DNA of 64,000 bases from an uncultured Prevotella sp. (lineage in GTDB: Bacteria > Bacteroidota > Bacteroidia > Bacteroidales > Bacteroidaceae): assembly GCA_902800365.1 (NCBI GenBank), contig CADCEF010000002.1:1-64000 (forward strand), read 5' to 3'. Positions 44,367 through 53,627 of this stretch are shown piece after piece (positions within the stretch are counted from its first letter, which is position 1; each line of letters starts with the position of its first letter). The position numbers and the translations under genes are program-made. The notes beneath the pieces were generated by a model that was not told the origin of the DNA, ran no database searches, and saw nothing but the letters and a program-made list of their open reading frames with translations.

Positions 44367-44984
44367 TTATTTTTCTTCGAACAATGTACGATTTGTAATA
44401 GAGCGGCCCAGTGTCACCTCATCGGCATACTCCAACTCGTTACCAACAGCTATACCACGGGCTATTACGCTAACCTTAACACCTGTAGGTGCAAGTTTGC
44501 GGTATATATAGAAGTTTGTTGTATCACCTTCCATAGTAGGACTAAGTGCCAGAATAACCTCCTGAACTTCACCCTCACCTACCCGTTTTATCAACGAGTC
44601 AATCTCGATATCAGCAGGTCCCATGCCATCCATAGGCGATATTACCCCACCAAGAACATGATATAATCCATGAAACTGCTGAGTGTTCTCGATAGCCATA
44701 ACATCCTGTATATTCTCAACTACACACACAGTTGTCTGGTCACGACGATGATCAGCACAAATAGGACAGACGTCACTATCGCTTACATTATGGCACACCT
44801 TACAATATTTCACTTCAGCCTTTAACTTGCTAACAGCTTCGGCAAAACTTGCAACATCGGCATCGTCCTGACGAAGCATCCACAGAACAAGTCGCAAAGC
44901 AGTCTTGCGTCCTATTCCAGGAAGCTTAGAAAACTCCTGAACGGCTTTTTCTAGTAACTGTGATGGGTATTGTTGTTGTATCAT
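44367..44984 (-). CDS. recR: Recombination protein RecR
   Basis: A 205-residue RecFOR-pathway protein that helps load RecA at gaps. The helix-hairpin-helix is at about 12-40 ([15 protein letters not shown]), the four-cysteine zinc finger at about 57-72 ([16 protein letters not shown]) and the TOPRIM domain after that ([21 protein letters not shown]). The ATG at 44984 overlaps the stop of the ABC-F gene (ATGA) and gives the standard N-terminus; the frame is open seven codons further upstream. Confidence 0.96.
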   Translation of the reverse strand: MIQQQYPSQLLEKAVQEFSKLPGIGRKTALRLVLWMLRQDDADVASFAEAVSKLKAEVKYCKVCHNVSDSDVCPICADHRRDQTTVCVVENIQDVMAIENTQQFHGLYHVLGGVISPMDGMGPADIEIDSLIKRVGEGEVQEVILALSPTMEGDTTNFYIYRKLAPTGVKVSVIARGIAVGNELEYADEVTLGRSITNRTLFEEK

Positions 44985-46765
44985 ATCTCCGAAAGTTCTA
45001 ACCAACGCATTGATTTCTCATCTAGCTCGTCTTTAAGCAACGGCAGACGCTTACTCTTCTCTGTAAGTTCTTCAACAGATAGTGTTCCGCTGCACAGAGC
45101 CTCTTCCAAAGCTTGCTGCTCAGCCTCAAGATCGGCAATTTCTTTTTCCAATTGCTCAAACTCGCGTTTCTCTTTATAAGTGAGCTTGCGTTTTTGCTGA
45201 TTATTTATATCTGATGTGGTCTTTGTCTCTTTCTCAACTTTTACTTCCTTTGACTCTTTGGGCTCATTAGGCTGAAGTTGACTCCATTGACGATACTGGG
45301 TATAGTTACCTGGGAAATCCTTTATCTCTCCCTCACCTTTGAATACAAGAAGATGATCTACTACCTTATCCATAAAGTAGCGGTCGTGACTAACCACGAT
45401 AACACACCCAGGAAAATCCTGAAGATATTCCTCAAGGATCTGTAGTGTCACAATATCAAGATCGTTTGTAGGCTCGTCGAGTACAAGGAAATTAGGATTC
45501 TTCATCAGAACCGTACAAAGATACAATTTGCGACGTTCACCACCACTTAGTTTATATACGTAATTATGCTGTTGCTCTGGAGTAAAGAGAAAATACTGCA
45601 GGAACTGCGAGGCAGAGAAATGCTTACCTCCACCCATATCTATGTATTCGGCAATGTCCTTTACGACATCAATCACCTTCATCTGGTCGTCGAACTGCAA
45701 TCCCTCCTGCGAGAAATATCCGAAACGCACAGTATCGCCAATATCAAATTTACCACTATCAGGAGCGACCTGTCCCAACAACATTTTTATAAATGTAGAC
45801 TTACCTGTACCGTTGTTACCAACAATTCCCATCTTCTCGAATCTCGAGAAGTTATAATAGAAATCTTTGAGTATAACTTTCTCTTCAAAGGCCTTCGATA
45901 CATATTGGCACTCGAAAATCTTAGAACCAATATATACATTTCGAGATTTTAAGCGTATCTGGCGTTCCTCTATTCTCTGCTTGGCAACCTTCTCAAGTTC
46001 ATAGAAAGCCTCTTCGCGATAACGGGCTTTATGTCCTCGTGCCTGAGGCATACGGCGCATCCACTCCAACTCTGTACGATACAAGTTGTTGGCTCTTGCT
46101 ATCTCGGCACGACGGTTATCGATACGCTCTTGGCGTTTTTCCAGATAATAACTATAGTTGCCACGATAGGTATAAATGGTCCGATCGTCAAGTTCCAGAA
46201 TTACAGAACAAACACGATCAAGGAAGAAACGATCGTGGGTTACCATCAACAGAGTTTTGTTTCCGCGATTAAGGAATCCTTCGAGCCATTCAATCATCTC
46301 TAGATCCAAGTGGTTGGTTGGCTCATCGAGAATTAACAAATCGGGATCAGTAATAAGTACATTTGCCAATGCTACACGTTTCTGCTGACCGCCACTAAGC
46401 TGCCCCATGGGTTGTTCAAGATCACGAATCTTAAGCTGAGTAAGAATCTGCTTAGCTTTCAGCACCTTCTCTGGATCTCCCTTATGATTGAAACAAGCGT
46501 CAAGAACACTCTCTGCAGGGTCAAAATCAGGCGCCTGTTCAAGCATACCCACACGCAAATCCCTACGAAAGATTATCTCACCGCTATCATATCCCTCTTT
46601 ACCAGAAAGGATGGATAGCAGCGTACTCTTACCGGTTCCGTTTTTGGCTATCAGCCCTACCTTTTGACCTTCGGATACCGAAAAGCTAATGTCATGAAAC
46701 AACACCAACGAGCCAAATGACTTCGTTAAGTGTTGAACGTCTAAATAAGGATTTTCCTTAGCCAT
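44981..46765 (-). CDS. uup: ABC-F ATPase (Uup-like)
   Basis: A 594-residue soluble protein with two ABC ATPase domains. Walker A motifs are GTGKST-type in both halves, signature motifs are [10 protein letters not shown] and [10 protein letters not shown], and Walker B sites [12 protein letters not shown] and [13 protein letters not shown] linker of about 80 residues rich in Arg/Glu lies between the domains (around 215-290), and a C-terminal coiled coil (about 520-590) is typical of Uup. ABC-F proteins of this type act on ribosomes or branched DNA intermediates. It overlaps ysxC by eight bases upstream and recR by four downstream. Confidence 0.94.
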   Translation of the reverse strand: MAKENPYLDVQHLTKSFGSLVLFHDISFSVSEGQKVGLIAKNGTGKSTLLSILSGKEGYDSGEIIFRRDLRVGMLEQAPDFDPAESVLDACFNHKGDPEKVLKAKQILTQLKIRDLEQPMGQLSGGQQKRVALANVLITDPDLLILDEPTNHLDLEMIEWLEGFLNRGNKTLLMVTHDRFFLDRVCSVILELDDRTIYTYRGNYSYYLEKRQERIDNRRAEIARANNLYRTELEWMRRMPQARGHKARYREEAFYELEKVAKQRIEERQIRLKSRNVYIGSKIFECQYVSKAFEEKVILKDFYYNFSRFEKMGIVGNNGTGKSTFIKMLLGQVAPDSGKFDIGDTVRFGYFSQEGLQFDDQMKVIDVVKDIAEYIDMGGGKHFSASQFLQYFLFTPEQQHNYVYKLSGGERRKLYLCTVLMKNPNFLVLDEPTNDLDIVTLQILEEYLQDFPGCVIVVSHDRYFMDKVVDHLLVFKGEGEIKDFPGNYTQYRQWSQLQPNEPKESKEVKVEKETKTTSDINNQQKRKLTYKEKREFEQLEKEIADLEAEQQALEEALCSGTLSVEELTEKSKRLPLLKDELDEKSMRWLELSEI

Positions 46766-47363
46766 TCTGCAACTCCTTATTTATGCCTTCGATATAATCC
46801 AGCACTTCATCTCGGCCCTGTTTCTTCTCAGAAGAAGTGACGAATATCGGCGGAAGTTCTTCCCAAGTTTCACTTAGGACCTTCTTATATGCTGCAACAT
46901 TTTGTGCGGCTTTTGATGCACTTAGCTTGTCGGCCTTAGTAAATATAATGGCAAAGGGGACACTGCTTGTGCCAAGCCACTCGATAAACTCCAAATCAAT
47001 CTTCTGTGCCTCCAAACGAATATCTATAAGTAGAAAGACATTAACCAACTGCTCTCTCTGTAAGATATATCCGTTAATCATCTGATCGAGTTTCTGAATT
47101 TCCTTCTTCGAGCGTTTAGCAAAGCCATAGCCAGGAAGGTCAACCAGATACCATTCATTATTTATAATAAAATGGTTTATCAGCAATGTCTTACCTGGTG
47201 TAGCACTTGTCTTTGCCAGATTTTTCTTGCCTGTAAGCATATTTATCAGACTCGACTTACCTACGTTCGATCTACCAATAAACGCATACTCGGGTTTAGT
47301 ATCCTTAGGACACATAGACTCCATAGGAGCACTAAGCGTAAATTCTGCTTTCTTAATTTCCAT
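46758..47363 (-). CDS. engB: Ribosome-biogenesis GTPase YsxC/EngB
   Basis: A 201-residue essential GTPase for 50S subunit assembly. G1 is GRSNVGKSS at about 31-39, G3 DLPGYG, G4 TKADK and G5 SS.K near 177. First gene of the six-gene operon; a -7-like TATCTTTG on the minus strand (47391-47384) lies 21 bases upstream, in the region shared with the divergent rho promoter. Confidence 0.96.
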   Translation of the reverse strand: MEIKKAEFTLSAPMESMCPKDTKPEYAFIGRSNVGKSSLINMLTGKKNLAKTSATPGKTLLINHFIINNEWYLVDLPGYGFAKRSKKEIQKLDQMINGYILQREQLVNVFLLIDIRLEAQKIDLEFIEWLGTSSVPFAIIFTKADKLSASKAAQNVAAYKKVLSETWEELPPIFVTSSEKKQGRDEVLDYIEGINKELQNG

Positions 47364-47410
47364 TATATGTCATATTTTGGGTGCAAAGATACTAAAAAAT
47401 TCCGAAAAAG

Positions 47411-47442
47411 TTTGGTGGTTCGCAAAAATATGTGTACCTTTG
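47411..47442 (+). promoter_or_regulatory. Promoter of rho
   Basis: TTTG (47411-47414), 20 bases and TACCTTTG (47435-47442). It gives a leader of about 83 bases, long for this window. Confidence 0.8.
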
Positions 47443-47459
47443 CATCGTTTTTCCGAAAC

Positions 47460-47498
47460 AGTGCTTCCTATCGCGAAGCATTTCCACTATTTTTTTTC
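47460..47498 (+). promoter_or_regulatory. Hairpin plus T-run in the rho leader (possible attenuator)
   Basis: AGTGCTTC (47460-47467) pairs with GAAGCATT (47475-47482), eight base pairs with one G-T and a seven-base loop; a run of eight T begins at 47490. The seven bases between stem and T-run make it a weak intrinsic terminator by itself. Its place in the untranslated leader of rho suggests autoregulation. Confidence 0.4.
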
Positions 47499-47531
47499 GA
47501 AATCAATTAATGTAATTTAAGTACATATTGT

Positions 47532-49502
47532 ATGTATACAAAAGAAGAGTTAGAATCTATGGACATACCCCAGCTTGTGGGTATTGCCGATCAGCTTGGC
47601 ATCAAGGTTTCGCCTGATGACCAACTGGAAACTGTTGTTTATGCCATACTCGACAAGGCGGCAGAAAACAGTGCAACTGCTGACGATGCACCAAAACGCA
47701 AGCGAACACGTATTGCTAAAAAAGATACTAGCCGGGTATATACAGTAAACGGCGAAGATGGCGAGAACCTTGATACGAAATCAAACCGCACACGTAAAAA
47801 GGCAGAAACACCATCGCTCTTTACCGACATGCCTGCAGAGACACCTGCAGTAGAACCTGCGGCTCCAGTTGCCGAAGAAAAGCCCAAAAAGCGCGGTCGC
47901 AAGACTAAGGCAGAAAAAGAAGCTGAGGAAGCAGCTGCTCGTGCAGCAGCAGAGGCTGCTACAGCCGAACCCGTTGCAAATGAGGATAATAATGTTAATG
48001 CTGAAGATTTTGTTGTGCCTGAGGCTGCAGAGTTTGCCGTTGGAGCAAGCGACGAAGAAGAAGCTACTCCTAACGCTATAGAACAATTGCGTGAAAAAAT
48101 GGCAGCTAACAAAGCTCTTGTACCAGAATCAGAACCTTCAGAAGATTTCTCAGATAACAATGAGGATCAGATGGATCCTCTGACAGATGATGTTGATGAG
48201 AATGGTGTTTGGATGGGTGATCCAGGAGATGGTACAGACTTTATTACTATTGTAGACATCCCCATTGAGGATCAGGCAGCAATACCAACACTCGACATTT
48301 TCGATCGTCCGATGGCTCCTCAGGTAAACGACGCATCAGTTGCCAATCGTGCAGCAGCAAATGCTCAGCCACGATATGACTTTGCCGACTTGATTGATGC
48401 AAACGGAGTACTCGAGATGCTTAGCGATGGTTATGGTTTCCTTCGCTCAAGCGACTACAACTATCTCTCATCACCTGATGATGTATACGTATCGCCACAG
48501 CAGATCAAAAAATATGGTCTCAAGACTGGTGACGTTGTAGATTGTAAGGTACGTCCACCTCATGAGGGTGAGAAGTTCTTCGCAATGACTGATGTTAATA
48601 CTATCAACGGTCGTGATCCAGGCGAGGTACGTAATCGTGTTGCTTTCGAGCACCTTACACCTCTGTTCCCAGAGGAGAAGTTCACACTTTGTGGCGACAA
48701 GTCTACCATCAATCCAAGCGTACGAATTGTAGATCTCTTCTCACCTATCGGTAAAGGTCAGCGTGCACTTATCGTAGCACAGCCAAAGACTGGTAAGACC
48801 GTTCTGATGAAGGATATTGCTAATGCCATTGCAGCTAATCATCCTGAGGCATATATCATGATGCTGCTCATCGACGAGCGCCCTGAGGAGGTTACTGATA
48901 TGGCTCGTACTGTTAACGCTGAGGTAATTGCATCTACATTTGATGAGCCTGCTGATCGCCACGTAAAGATTGCAGGTATCGTTCTTGAGAAAGCAAAGCG
49001 TATGGTTGAGTGTGGTCATGATGTAGTTATCTTCCTTGATTCTATCACACGTCTGGCTCGTGCTTACAACACTGTTGCTCCTACATCTGGTAAGATTCTT
49101 ACTGGTGGTGTCGACAGTAACGCCCTACAGAAGCCAAAGCGTTTCTTCGGTGCTGCACGTAATATTGAAGGCGGTGGCTCACTTACCATTATTGCTACAG
49201 CTCTGGTTGATACCGGTTCTAAGATGGATGAGGTTATTTTCGAGGAATTCAAGGGTACAGGTAACAGCGAAATCCAGCTTAACCGCCAGCTTTCAAACAA
49301 GCGCATATTCCCAGCAATCGACTTGGTTCTGTCTTCAACTCGTCGCGACGATCTGCTGCTTGACGAAACAACACTGAACCGCATGTGGATTATCCGCAAG
49401 TTCATTGCCGATATGAACCCAATTGAGGCCATGAGCACCATACGCGACCGACTTGTTACTACACGCAGCAACGAGGAGTTCCTTATGTCAATGAACGGAT
49501 AA
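47532..49502 (+). CDS. rho: Transcription termination factor Rho
   Basis: A 656-residue hexameric RNA helicase. The short Rho N-terminal helix bundle is at about 1-40, then an inserted region of about 230 residues (about 45-275) rich in Ala, Glu, Lys and Pro with patches such as [14 protein letters not shown], then the primary RNA-binding OB domain (about 285-360) and the ATPase (about 390-656) with Walker [10 protein letters not shown], Walker [13 protein letters not shown] and the Q/R loops. E. coli Rho has 419 residues; the insertion is disordered and basic-then-acidic, as known in Bacteroidetes. It ends one base into the next gene's ATG. Confidence 0.97.
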   Translation: MYTKEELESMDIPQLVGIADQLGIKVSPDDQLETVVYAILDKAAENSATADDAPKRKRTRIAKKDTSRVYTVNGEDGENLDTKSNRTRKKAETPSLFTDMPAETPAVEPAAPVAEEKPKKRGRKTKAEKEAEEAAARAAAEAATAEPVANEDNNVNAEDFVVPEAAEFAVGASDEEEATPNAIEQLREKMAANKALVPESEPSEDFSDNNEDQMDPLTDDVDENGVWMGDPGDGTDFITIVDIPIEDQAAIPTLDIFDRPMAPQVNDASVANRAAANAQPRYDFADLIDANGVLEMLSDGYGFLRSSDYNYLSSPDDVYVSPQQIKKYGLKTGDVVDCKVRPPHEGEKFFAMTDVNTINGRDPGEVRNRVAFEHLTPLFPEEKFTLCGDKSTINPSVRIVDLFSPIGKGQRALIVAQPKTGKTVLMKDIANAIAANHPEAYIMMLLIDERPEEVTDMARTVNAEVIASTFDEPADRHVKIAGIVLEKAKRMVECGHDVVIFLDSITRLARAYNTVAPTSGKILTGGVDSNALQKPKRFFGAARNIEGGGSLTIIATALVDTGSKMDEVIFEEFKGTGNSEIQLNRQLSNKRIFPAIDLVLSSTRRDDLLLDETTLNRMWIIRKFIADMNPIEAMSTIRDRLVTTRSNEEFLMSMNG

Positions 49503-49933
49503 TGAAGAAAATATTATTTGTATGTCATGGCAACATCTGCCGTAGTCCGATGGCAGAGTTCGTAATGAAATACTTAGTAGAGAAAGAGGGGCTGACCGAT
49601 CACTTCCTGATCGAGTCAGCCGCTACTTCTACTGAGGAAATTGGAAATCCTGTATATCCCCCAGCCCGACGCAAACTTGCTGAACACGGAATACGTTGCG
49701 ATGGTCATTCTGCACGCCAGATTACCAGAGCAGATTATTCACGTTTCGACTTACTTATCGGTATGGATCAGTGGAACCTGCGTAACATGGAGCGATTCTT
49801 TGGAGGCGACCCAGAAGGAAAAATACGCCCATTACTCTCCAACAAGGACGTAGCAGATCCTTGGTACACAGGTGATTTTGAAGCAACATGGCAGGATGTT
49901 CTGAGAGGTTGCAAAGCACTATTAGAAGAATAA
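49502..49933 (+). CDS. Low-molecular-weight protein tyrosine phosphatase
   Basis: A 143-residue phosphatase. The active site is CHGNICRS with nucleophile Cys8 and Arg14, and the general acid is the aspartate in VADPWYTG. Such enzymes act on tyrosine kinases of capsule export or on arginine phosphate. Its ATG overlaps the rho stop by one base, so it is co-transcribed with rho. The repeat cluster at 49940-50020 follows immediately. Confidence 0.95.
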   Translation: MKKILFVCHGNICRSPMAEFVMKYLVEKEGLTDHFLIESAATSTEEIGNPVYPPARRKLAEHGIRCDGHSARQITRADYSRFDLLIGMDQWNLRNMERFFGGDPEGKIRPLLSNKDVADPWYTGDFEATWQDVLRGCKALLEE

Positions 49934-49939
49934 AATAGT

Positions 49940-50020
49940 AAAGCATAGCTTTTATAACTCAAAAGCATAGCTTTAGAGGTTCAAAACCATAGCTTTGGTG
50001 ACTCAAAACCTATGCTTTTC
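49940..50020. repeat. Cluster of 21-22-bp repeats between convergent genes
   Basis: Three direct units (49940-49960, 49961-49982, 49983-50004) share the core AAARCATAGCTTT with variable ends, and a fourth (50005-50020) is the same core inverted (AACCTATGCTTTT). Each unit contains a small hairpin (AAGC-ATA-GCTT in the first two), and the fourth can pair with any earlier one to make a longer stem ending in TTTT. It fills the gap between the phosphatase gene and the convergent gene ending at 50020, so a bidirectional terminator is the simplest role. Confidence 0.75.
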
Positions 50021-50412
50021 TATTTTGACTTATCTTGTAAGATATCTAAAGGATTCAGTTTCTTCTTAATCATCTCACGAGCTTGCTCCTCGTCGAGGGT
50101 ATATACATGATTAAACACGCCCACAGATACCATTTGGAATTCGTTATTATAATCAATAAAGCCGAGACTATAGAATCTATGGTCGCGCACAAGGAAATTT
50201 GTACTAAGATACTTATCTACAGCCATTGTAGCAGCTGCTGATGCTATAGATCCCAACTGACCATCAATATTGTTTTCGCGTAATTCGGCGTTAACAGCTC
50301 CCGTCATTACCGATTTGATGGTGTCTACATGCTGTTGTCTGTCAGGAGTTGTAGCCATCAGTGCTACAGCAACAACAGCGATAATACCCAGAAAAATAAG
50401 AAACTTCTTCAT
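50020..50412 (-). CDS. Small membrane-anchored protein (DUF4359-like)
   Basis: A 130-residue protein with one N-terminal hydrophobic segment (about 4-20), followed by an outer part ATTPDRQQHVDTI and a C-terminal domain with a few strands (FYSLGFIDYNNEFQMVSVGVFNHVY). It resembles the DUF4359 family, in which a helix is followed by an (N/T)P(S/D) motif; I am moderately sure. It starts three bases after tilS ends and is last in the operon. Its stop codon lies at the edge of the repeat cluster. Confidence 0.7.
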   Translation of the reverse strand: MKKFLIFLGIIAVVAVALMATTPDRQQHVDTIKSVMTGAVNAELRENNIDGQLGSIASAAATMAVDKYLSTNFLVRDHRFYSLGFIDYNNEFQMVSVGVFNHVYTLDEEQAREMIKKKLNPLDILQDKSK

Positions 50413-50415
50413 TGC

Positions 50416-51729
50416 TTAGTCAAGTTTATATGATATACGTAACATTTTTGTTGTTTCAGCAGAGACCTTAAAACGGTTATCTGTACGGCACCCCATAACC
50501 CATACAATAGAACCAGATGCATCAACGAGCACCAATTGGCGACGTTTCTGTAAAATAGATAATTTTATATCAGTAAGATAATCGCTCACCAATTTACGCC
50601 CTGTCATACCGAATGGAATAAACCAATCTCCATTCTCTATTGGGCGTATAGTTAGCGGGAACTTCACCTTGTCAGCATCAACAGTTGCAATATCAGCCGA
50701 TTTGGAGATGCTTAAGTCTTCTGTAATCTCAATTTTACAAGTAGTGGTTTCATCGTATCGATAAGTACCTGTTTCAGGAATCTTAATAGATTTCATCGGC
50801 TTACTGATTGGCTCAACAATAAGCTTTGTTCTATCAATAACCAAAGTATGTGTTAACGATGTAAACTCACGACCTGGTTCGCCATTAACAGCACAAAGTA
50901 TTTGTTCTGTCTGTGTAGAATTGAATCCCAGCGGCGAAAGCCACTCGTGTAGGAACACTGATGGCGATGGTAGTTTCAGCAGATTGGCAATCAGCACCTC
51001 GCCTGTATCCGTATTCAGAGCTTTTTTCTCGCATGAGATTTCTTTATCGAAAACTTTCTCTGCCTCACGAAGATAATTCGCGGTTTTATCGATATTGGCT
51101 GTAGCACCAGGTGCGATTTCTTCGAGAAGAGGTAATACGCGCAAACGAATCTTGTTGCGAAGGACATCATCTACAAGATTGCTCGAATCAGTAACGTAGT
51201 TCTGGTCGATGGAATCGAGATATTCTATAATCTCTTTCCTACTTAGGCAAAGCAGCGGACGAATTACATAATCGTTCTTCGGGCGGATACCTGTTAATCC
51301 ATGTATTCCCGCACCACGAAGAAGATTCATCAAAAGCGTCTCAACAGCATCATCACGATGATGAGCGATACATATTCCCTCTGCTCCGATATCCTTACAC
51401 AGCTGACGGAAATACCCGTATCTCAAATCGCGAGCAGCCATTTCAATGCTTACTTTATGAAGTCCTGCGTATTCCTTTGTATCAAAATGGATTACGTGCA
51501 ACGGGACAATATGCTTCTTACACAATTCGCGCACAAAATTCTCATCCCTATCACTTTCGTCACCACGTAATCTAAAATTACAATGAGCAGCCTCAATATT
51601 ATAACCAAGGTCTCGCAGAATCAACATCAATGCCACAGAGTCAGCTCCACCGCTAAGCCCCACAAGATAAAGCTTACGGCTATCTAAAAGACAGTTCTTC
51701 TCGATGAATTGCTGAACTCTGCGTAACAT
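50416..51729 (-). CDS. tilS: tRNA(Ile)-lysidine synthase
   Basis: A 437-residue enzyme that changes C34 of tRNA-Ile(CAU) to lysidine. The PP-loop is GLSGGADSVALM at about 24-35, the NTD includes HHRDDAVETLLMNLLRG with conserved histidine and aspartate, and the C-terminal TilS domain carries GRKLVSDYL and WVMGCRTDNRFKVS. It begins two bases after the methyltransferase gene. Confidence 0.95.
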   Translation of the reverse strand: MLRRVQQFIEKNCLLDSRKLYLVGLSGGADSVALMLILRDLGYNIEAAHCNFRLRGDESDRDENFVRELCKKHIVPLHVIHFDTKEYAGLHKVSIEMAARDLRYGYFRQLCKDIGAEGICIAHHRDDAVETLLMNLLRGAGIHGLTGIRPKNDYVIRPLLCLSRKEIIEYLDSIDQNYVTDSSNLVDDVLRNKIRLRVLPLLEEIAPGATANIDKTANYLREAEKVFDKEISCEKKALNTDTGEVLIANLLKLPSPSVFLHEWLSPLGFNSTQTEQILCAVNGEPGREFTSLTHTLVIDRTKLIVEPISKPMKSIKIPETGTYRYDETTTCKIEITEDLSISKSADIATVDADKVKFPLTIRPIENGDWFIPFGMTGRKLVSDYLTDIKLSILQKRRQLVLVDASGSIVWVMGCRTDNRFKVSAETTKMLRISYKLD

Positions 51730-51731
51730 AG

Positions 51732-52904
51732 TTATTCTACAAACAGGACAAGACCTTTAAGATACTCACCCTCAGGATGATAGATGTTAATAGGATGATC
51801 GGCAGGCTGATGCAATTGATGCAGGATACGAACCTTACGACCTGCCTGTGCTGCAGCTGTAAATACAGCATTGCGGAAGTGATCTTTTGTAACCACCTGC
51901 GAGCAACTGAACGTAAAGAGTATTCCGCCTGGTTGAATCTTCTGGAACGCCTTGTTATTCAGGCGAGTATAACCCTTCAGTGCATTATGCAAAGCACCAC
52001 GATGTTTTGCAAAAGCAGGAGGATCAAGAATAATAAGATCATAATTATTACCTGCCTGCTCAAGATACTTAAACGCATCCTCACAGAAGGCCTCATGACG
52101 CTTATCGCCCTCAAAATTCAATGCAATATTACGGTTTGTAAGTTCGATAGCCTTTGCGCTGCTATCAACAGAGTGAACCAACTTAGCTCCACCACGCATT
52201 GCGTATACAGAGAATCCACCTGTATAACAGAACATATTCAATACGCTCTTACCTGCAGAATACTTCTCAAGCAGCGAACGGTTATCACGCTGGTCAACAA
52301 AGAAACCTGTTTTCTGTCCACGCAACCAGTCCACATAGAATTTCAGTCCGTTCTCAAGAGCCACATTATCATCAGAACCGCCATAGATAAAGCCATTCTC
52401 CATATCATCCATAAATGGCAATGTGGTTTCACTCTTATAGTAAACATTATCTATTCGCTGGCCCATTACTTTAACCAACTGCTCAGCTATTTCCTTACGA
52501 CATAGATGCATACCTATGCTATGAGCCTGCATAACAGCTGTACGGTCATAAACGTCTATAATAAGTCCTGGCAGATTATCGCCCTCGCCGTGAACAAGTC
52601 GATAGGTATTATTCTGAGGATTATCAGCAATACCGATAGATTGGCGTACTTTTAATGCAGAAGTAAGGCGCGATGCCCAGAAATCAGCATCAATTGCGAC
52701 ATCACGGAACGAGAGTACTCTGACAGCAATCGAGCCCATTTGGAAGTGTCCCATAGCGATGAAATCGCCATGATTTGTAAGCACACGCACCAAATCGCCA
52801 TCCTTCAAATCCTCATCAGCCTGCTGAATAGCACCAGAGAAAACCCAAGGATGGAATCGCAAAAGACTCTCTTCCTTACCACGTTTAAGATATATCTTCT
52901 TCAT
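51732..52904 (-). CDS. rlmI: RlmI-like 23S rRNA cytosine methyltransferase
   Basis: A 390-residue class I SAM methyltransferase with an N-terminal PUA domain (about 1-75, IYLKRGKEESLLRFHPWVFSGAI) and a Rossmann domain (about 190-380) with VLNMFCYTGGFSVYA as SAM loop, LIILDPPAFAK as catalytic motif IV, and FSCSQVV as the cysteine-bearing motif. Homologues methylate C1962 of 23S rRNA at C5. It overlaps the exonuclease gene by 20 bases. Confidence 0.93.
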   Translation of the reverse strand: MKKIYLKRGKEESLLRFHPWVFSGAIQQADEDLKDGDLVRVLTNHGDFIAMGHFQMGSIAVRVLSFRDVAIDADFWASRLTSALKVRQSIGIADNPQNNTYRLVHGEGDNLPGLIIDVYDRTAVMQAHSIGMHLCRKEIAEQLVKVMGQRIDNVYYKSETTLPFMDDMENGFIYGGSDDNVALENGLKFYVDWLRGQKTGFFVDQRDNRSLLEKYSAGKSVLNMFCYTGGFSVYAMRGGAKLVHSVDSSAKAIELTNRNIALNFEGDKRHEAFCEDAFKYLEQAGNNYDLIILDPPAFAKHRGALHNALKGYTRLNNKAFQKIQPGGILFTFSCSQVVTKDHFRNAVFTAAAQAGRKVRILHQLHQPADHPINIYHPEGEYLKGLVLFVE

Positions 52905-53538
52905 TCTTCTTATTTATTTCTTCAGGAACGATAACTAACTCATAATCATTACGTTCCAACATTCTTTTAAATTCACAATACAATCTTACACAAGCCCATG
53001 CATCGATAGCAGCATATCGTTTCTGCGACTCTTCAAGCACGTCGCGTTCCCAGTTTGTCAGCTGCTCGCGCTTGCTTATTCTCTCACCAAACACGTTGGC
53101 ATAAAGCTTCATCAGACTCTGGTCTTCTATTCCTATCTTTCGGGCCATATCCTGCAAGTCAACAAATGTTCCCATATTGAATTCACCAAGTTCGCGCAGT
53201 CCATGGGCATCGTTGCTCCACGCCAAACCTACCTTAGTAACAGTAGTATCCTCAAGTAATCGCCTTACAGCTGGACATAAACCAATGTAATTCAGGCGGA
53301 ACAGGAAACAGCAATCAGCAGTAGAAACCTGAAGCAACGAACACTTATGGCGAACTCCCTTCTTAAAACTTGGGCGTGTCTCTGTATCAAACCCCAGCAC
53401 AGGCTGAGCCAACAGATAATCTACTGCACGTTCGGCTTCTGGTTCCGACAGCACAACAATTATCTTGCCAGGGAAACTTACCCTAGGAAAGTCGGCAATT
53501 GTCTTCTTATCTACCTTGTTTTGTATCAACTTTTTCAT
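52885..53538 (-). CDS. 3'-5' exonuclease (DEDDy, RNase D/WRN-type)
   Basis: A 217-residue exonuclease domain protein. Exo I is VLGFDTETRPSF (Asp, Glu), Exo II is around GLAWSNDAHGL (Asp) and Exo III is KRYAAIDAWACVRLY (Tyr, Asp). It is a lone domain, without HRDC or helicase parts. The frame opens at 53550 but that ATG lies inside the -7 element TATTTTTG (minus, 53555-53548), so the ATG at 53538 is the real start. It heads the operon with the methyltransferase and tilS. Confidence 0.9.
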   Translation of the reverse strand: MKKLIQNKVDKKTIADFPRVSFPGKIIVVLSEPEAERAVDYLLAQPVLGFDTETRPSFKKGVRHKCSLLQVSTADCCFLFRLNYIGLCPAVRRLLEDTTVTKVGLAWSNDAHGLRELGEFNMGTFVDLQDMARKIGIEDQSLMKLYANVFGERISKREQLTNWERDVLEESQKRYAAIDAWACVRLYCEFKRMLERNDYELVIVPEEINKKNEEDIS

Positions 53539-53547
53539 TTCTGCGTG

Positions 53548-53555
53548 CAAAAATA
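53548..53555 (-). promoter_or_regulatory. -7 element of the exonuclease-tilS operon
   Basis: TATTTTTG on the minus strand (53555-53548), 9 bases before the chosen ATG. Transcription starts within a few bases of the ATG, so the leader is very short. No -33 element was clear. Confidence 0.5.
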
Positions 53556-53627
53556 TAAAAAAAATCCCGATTTATGATGAAATCTTATTTTTTTCAGCTA
53601 CTTTTGCACAAAATATCATAAAACTAT

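Noticed and set aside
49940-50020. CRISPR array
   Set aside because: Units are 16-22 bases with no unique spacers, one unit is inverted and no cas gene is near.
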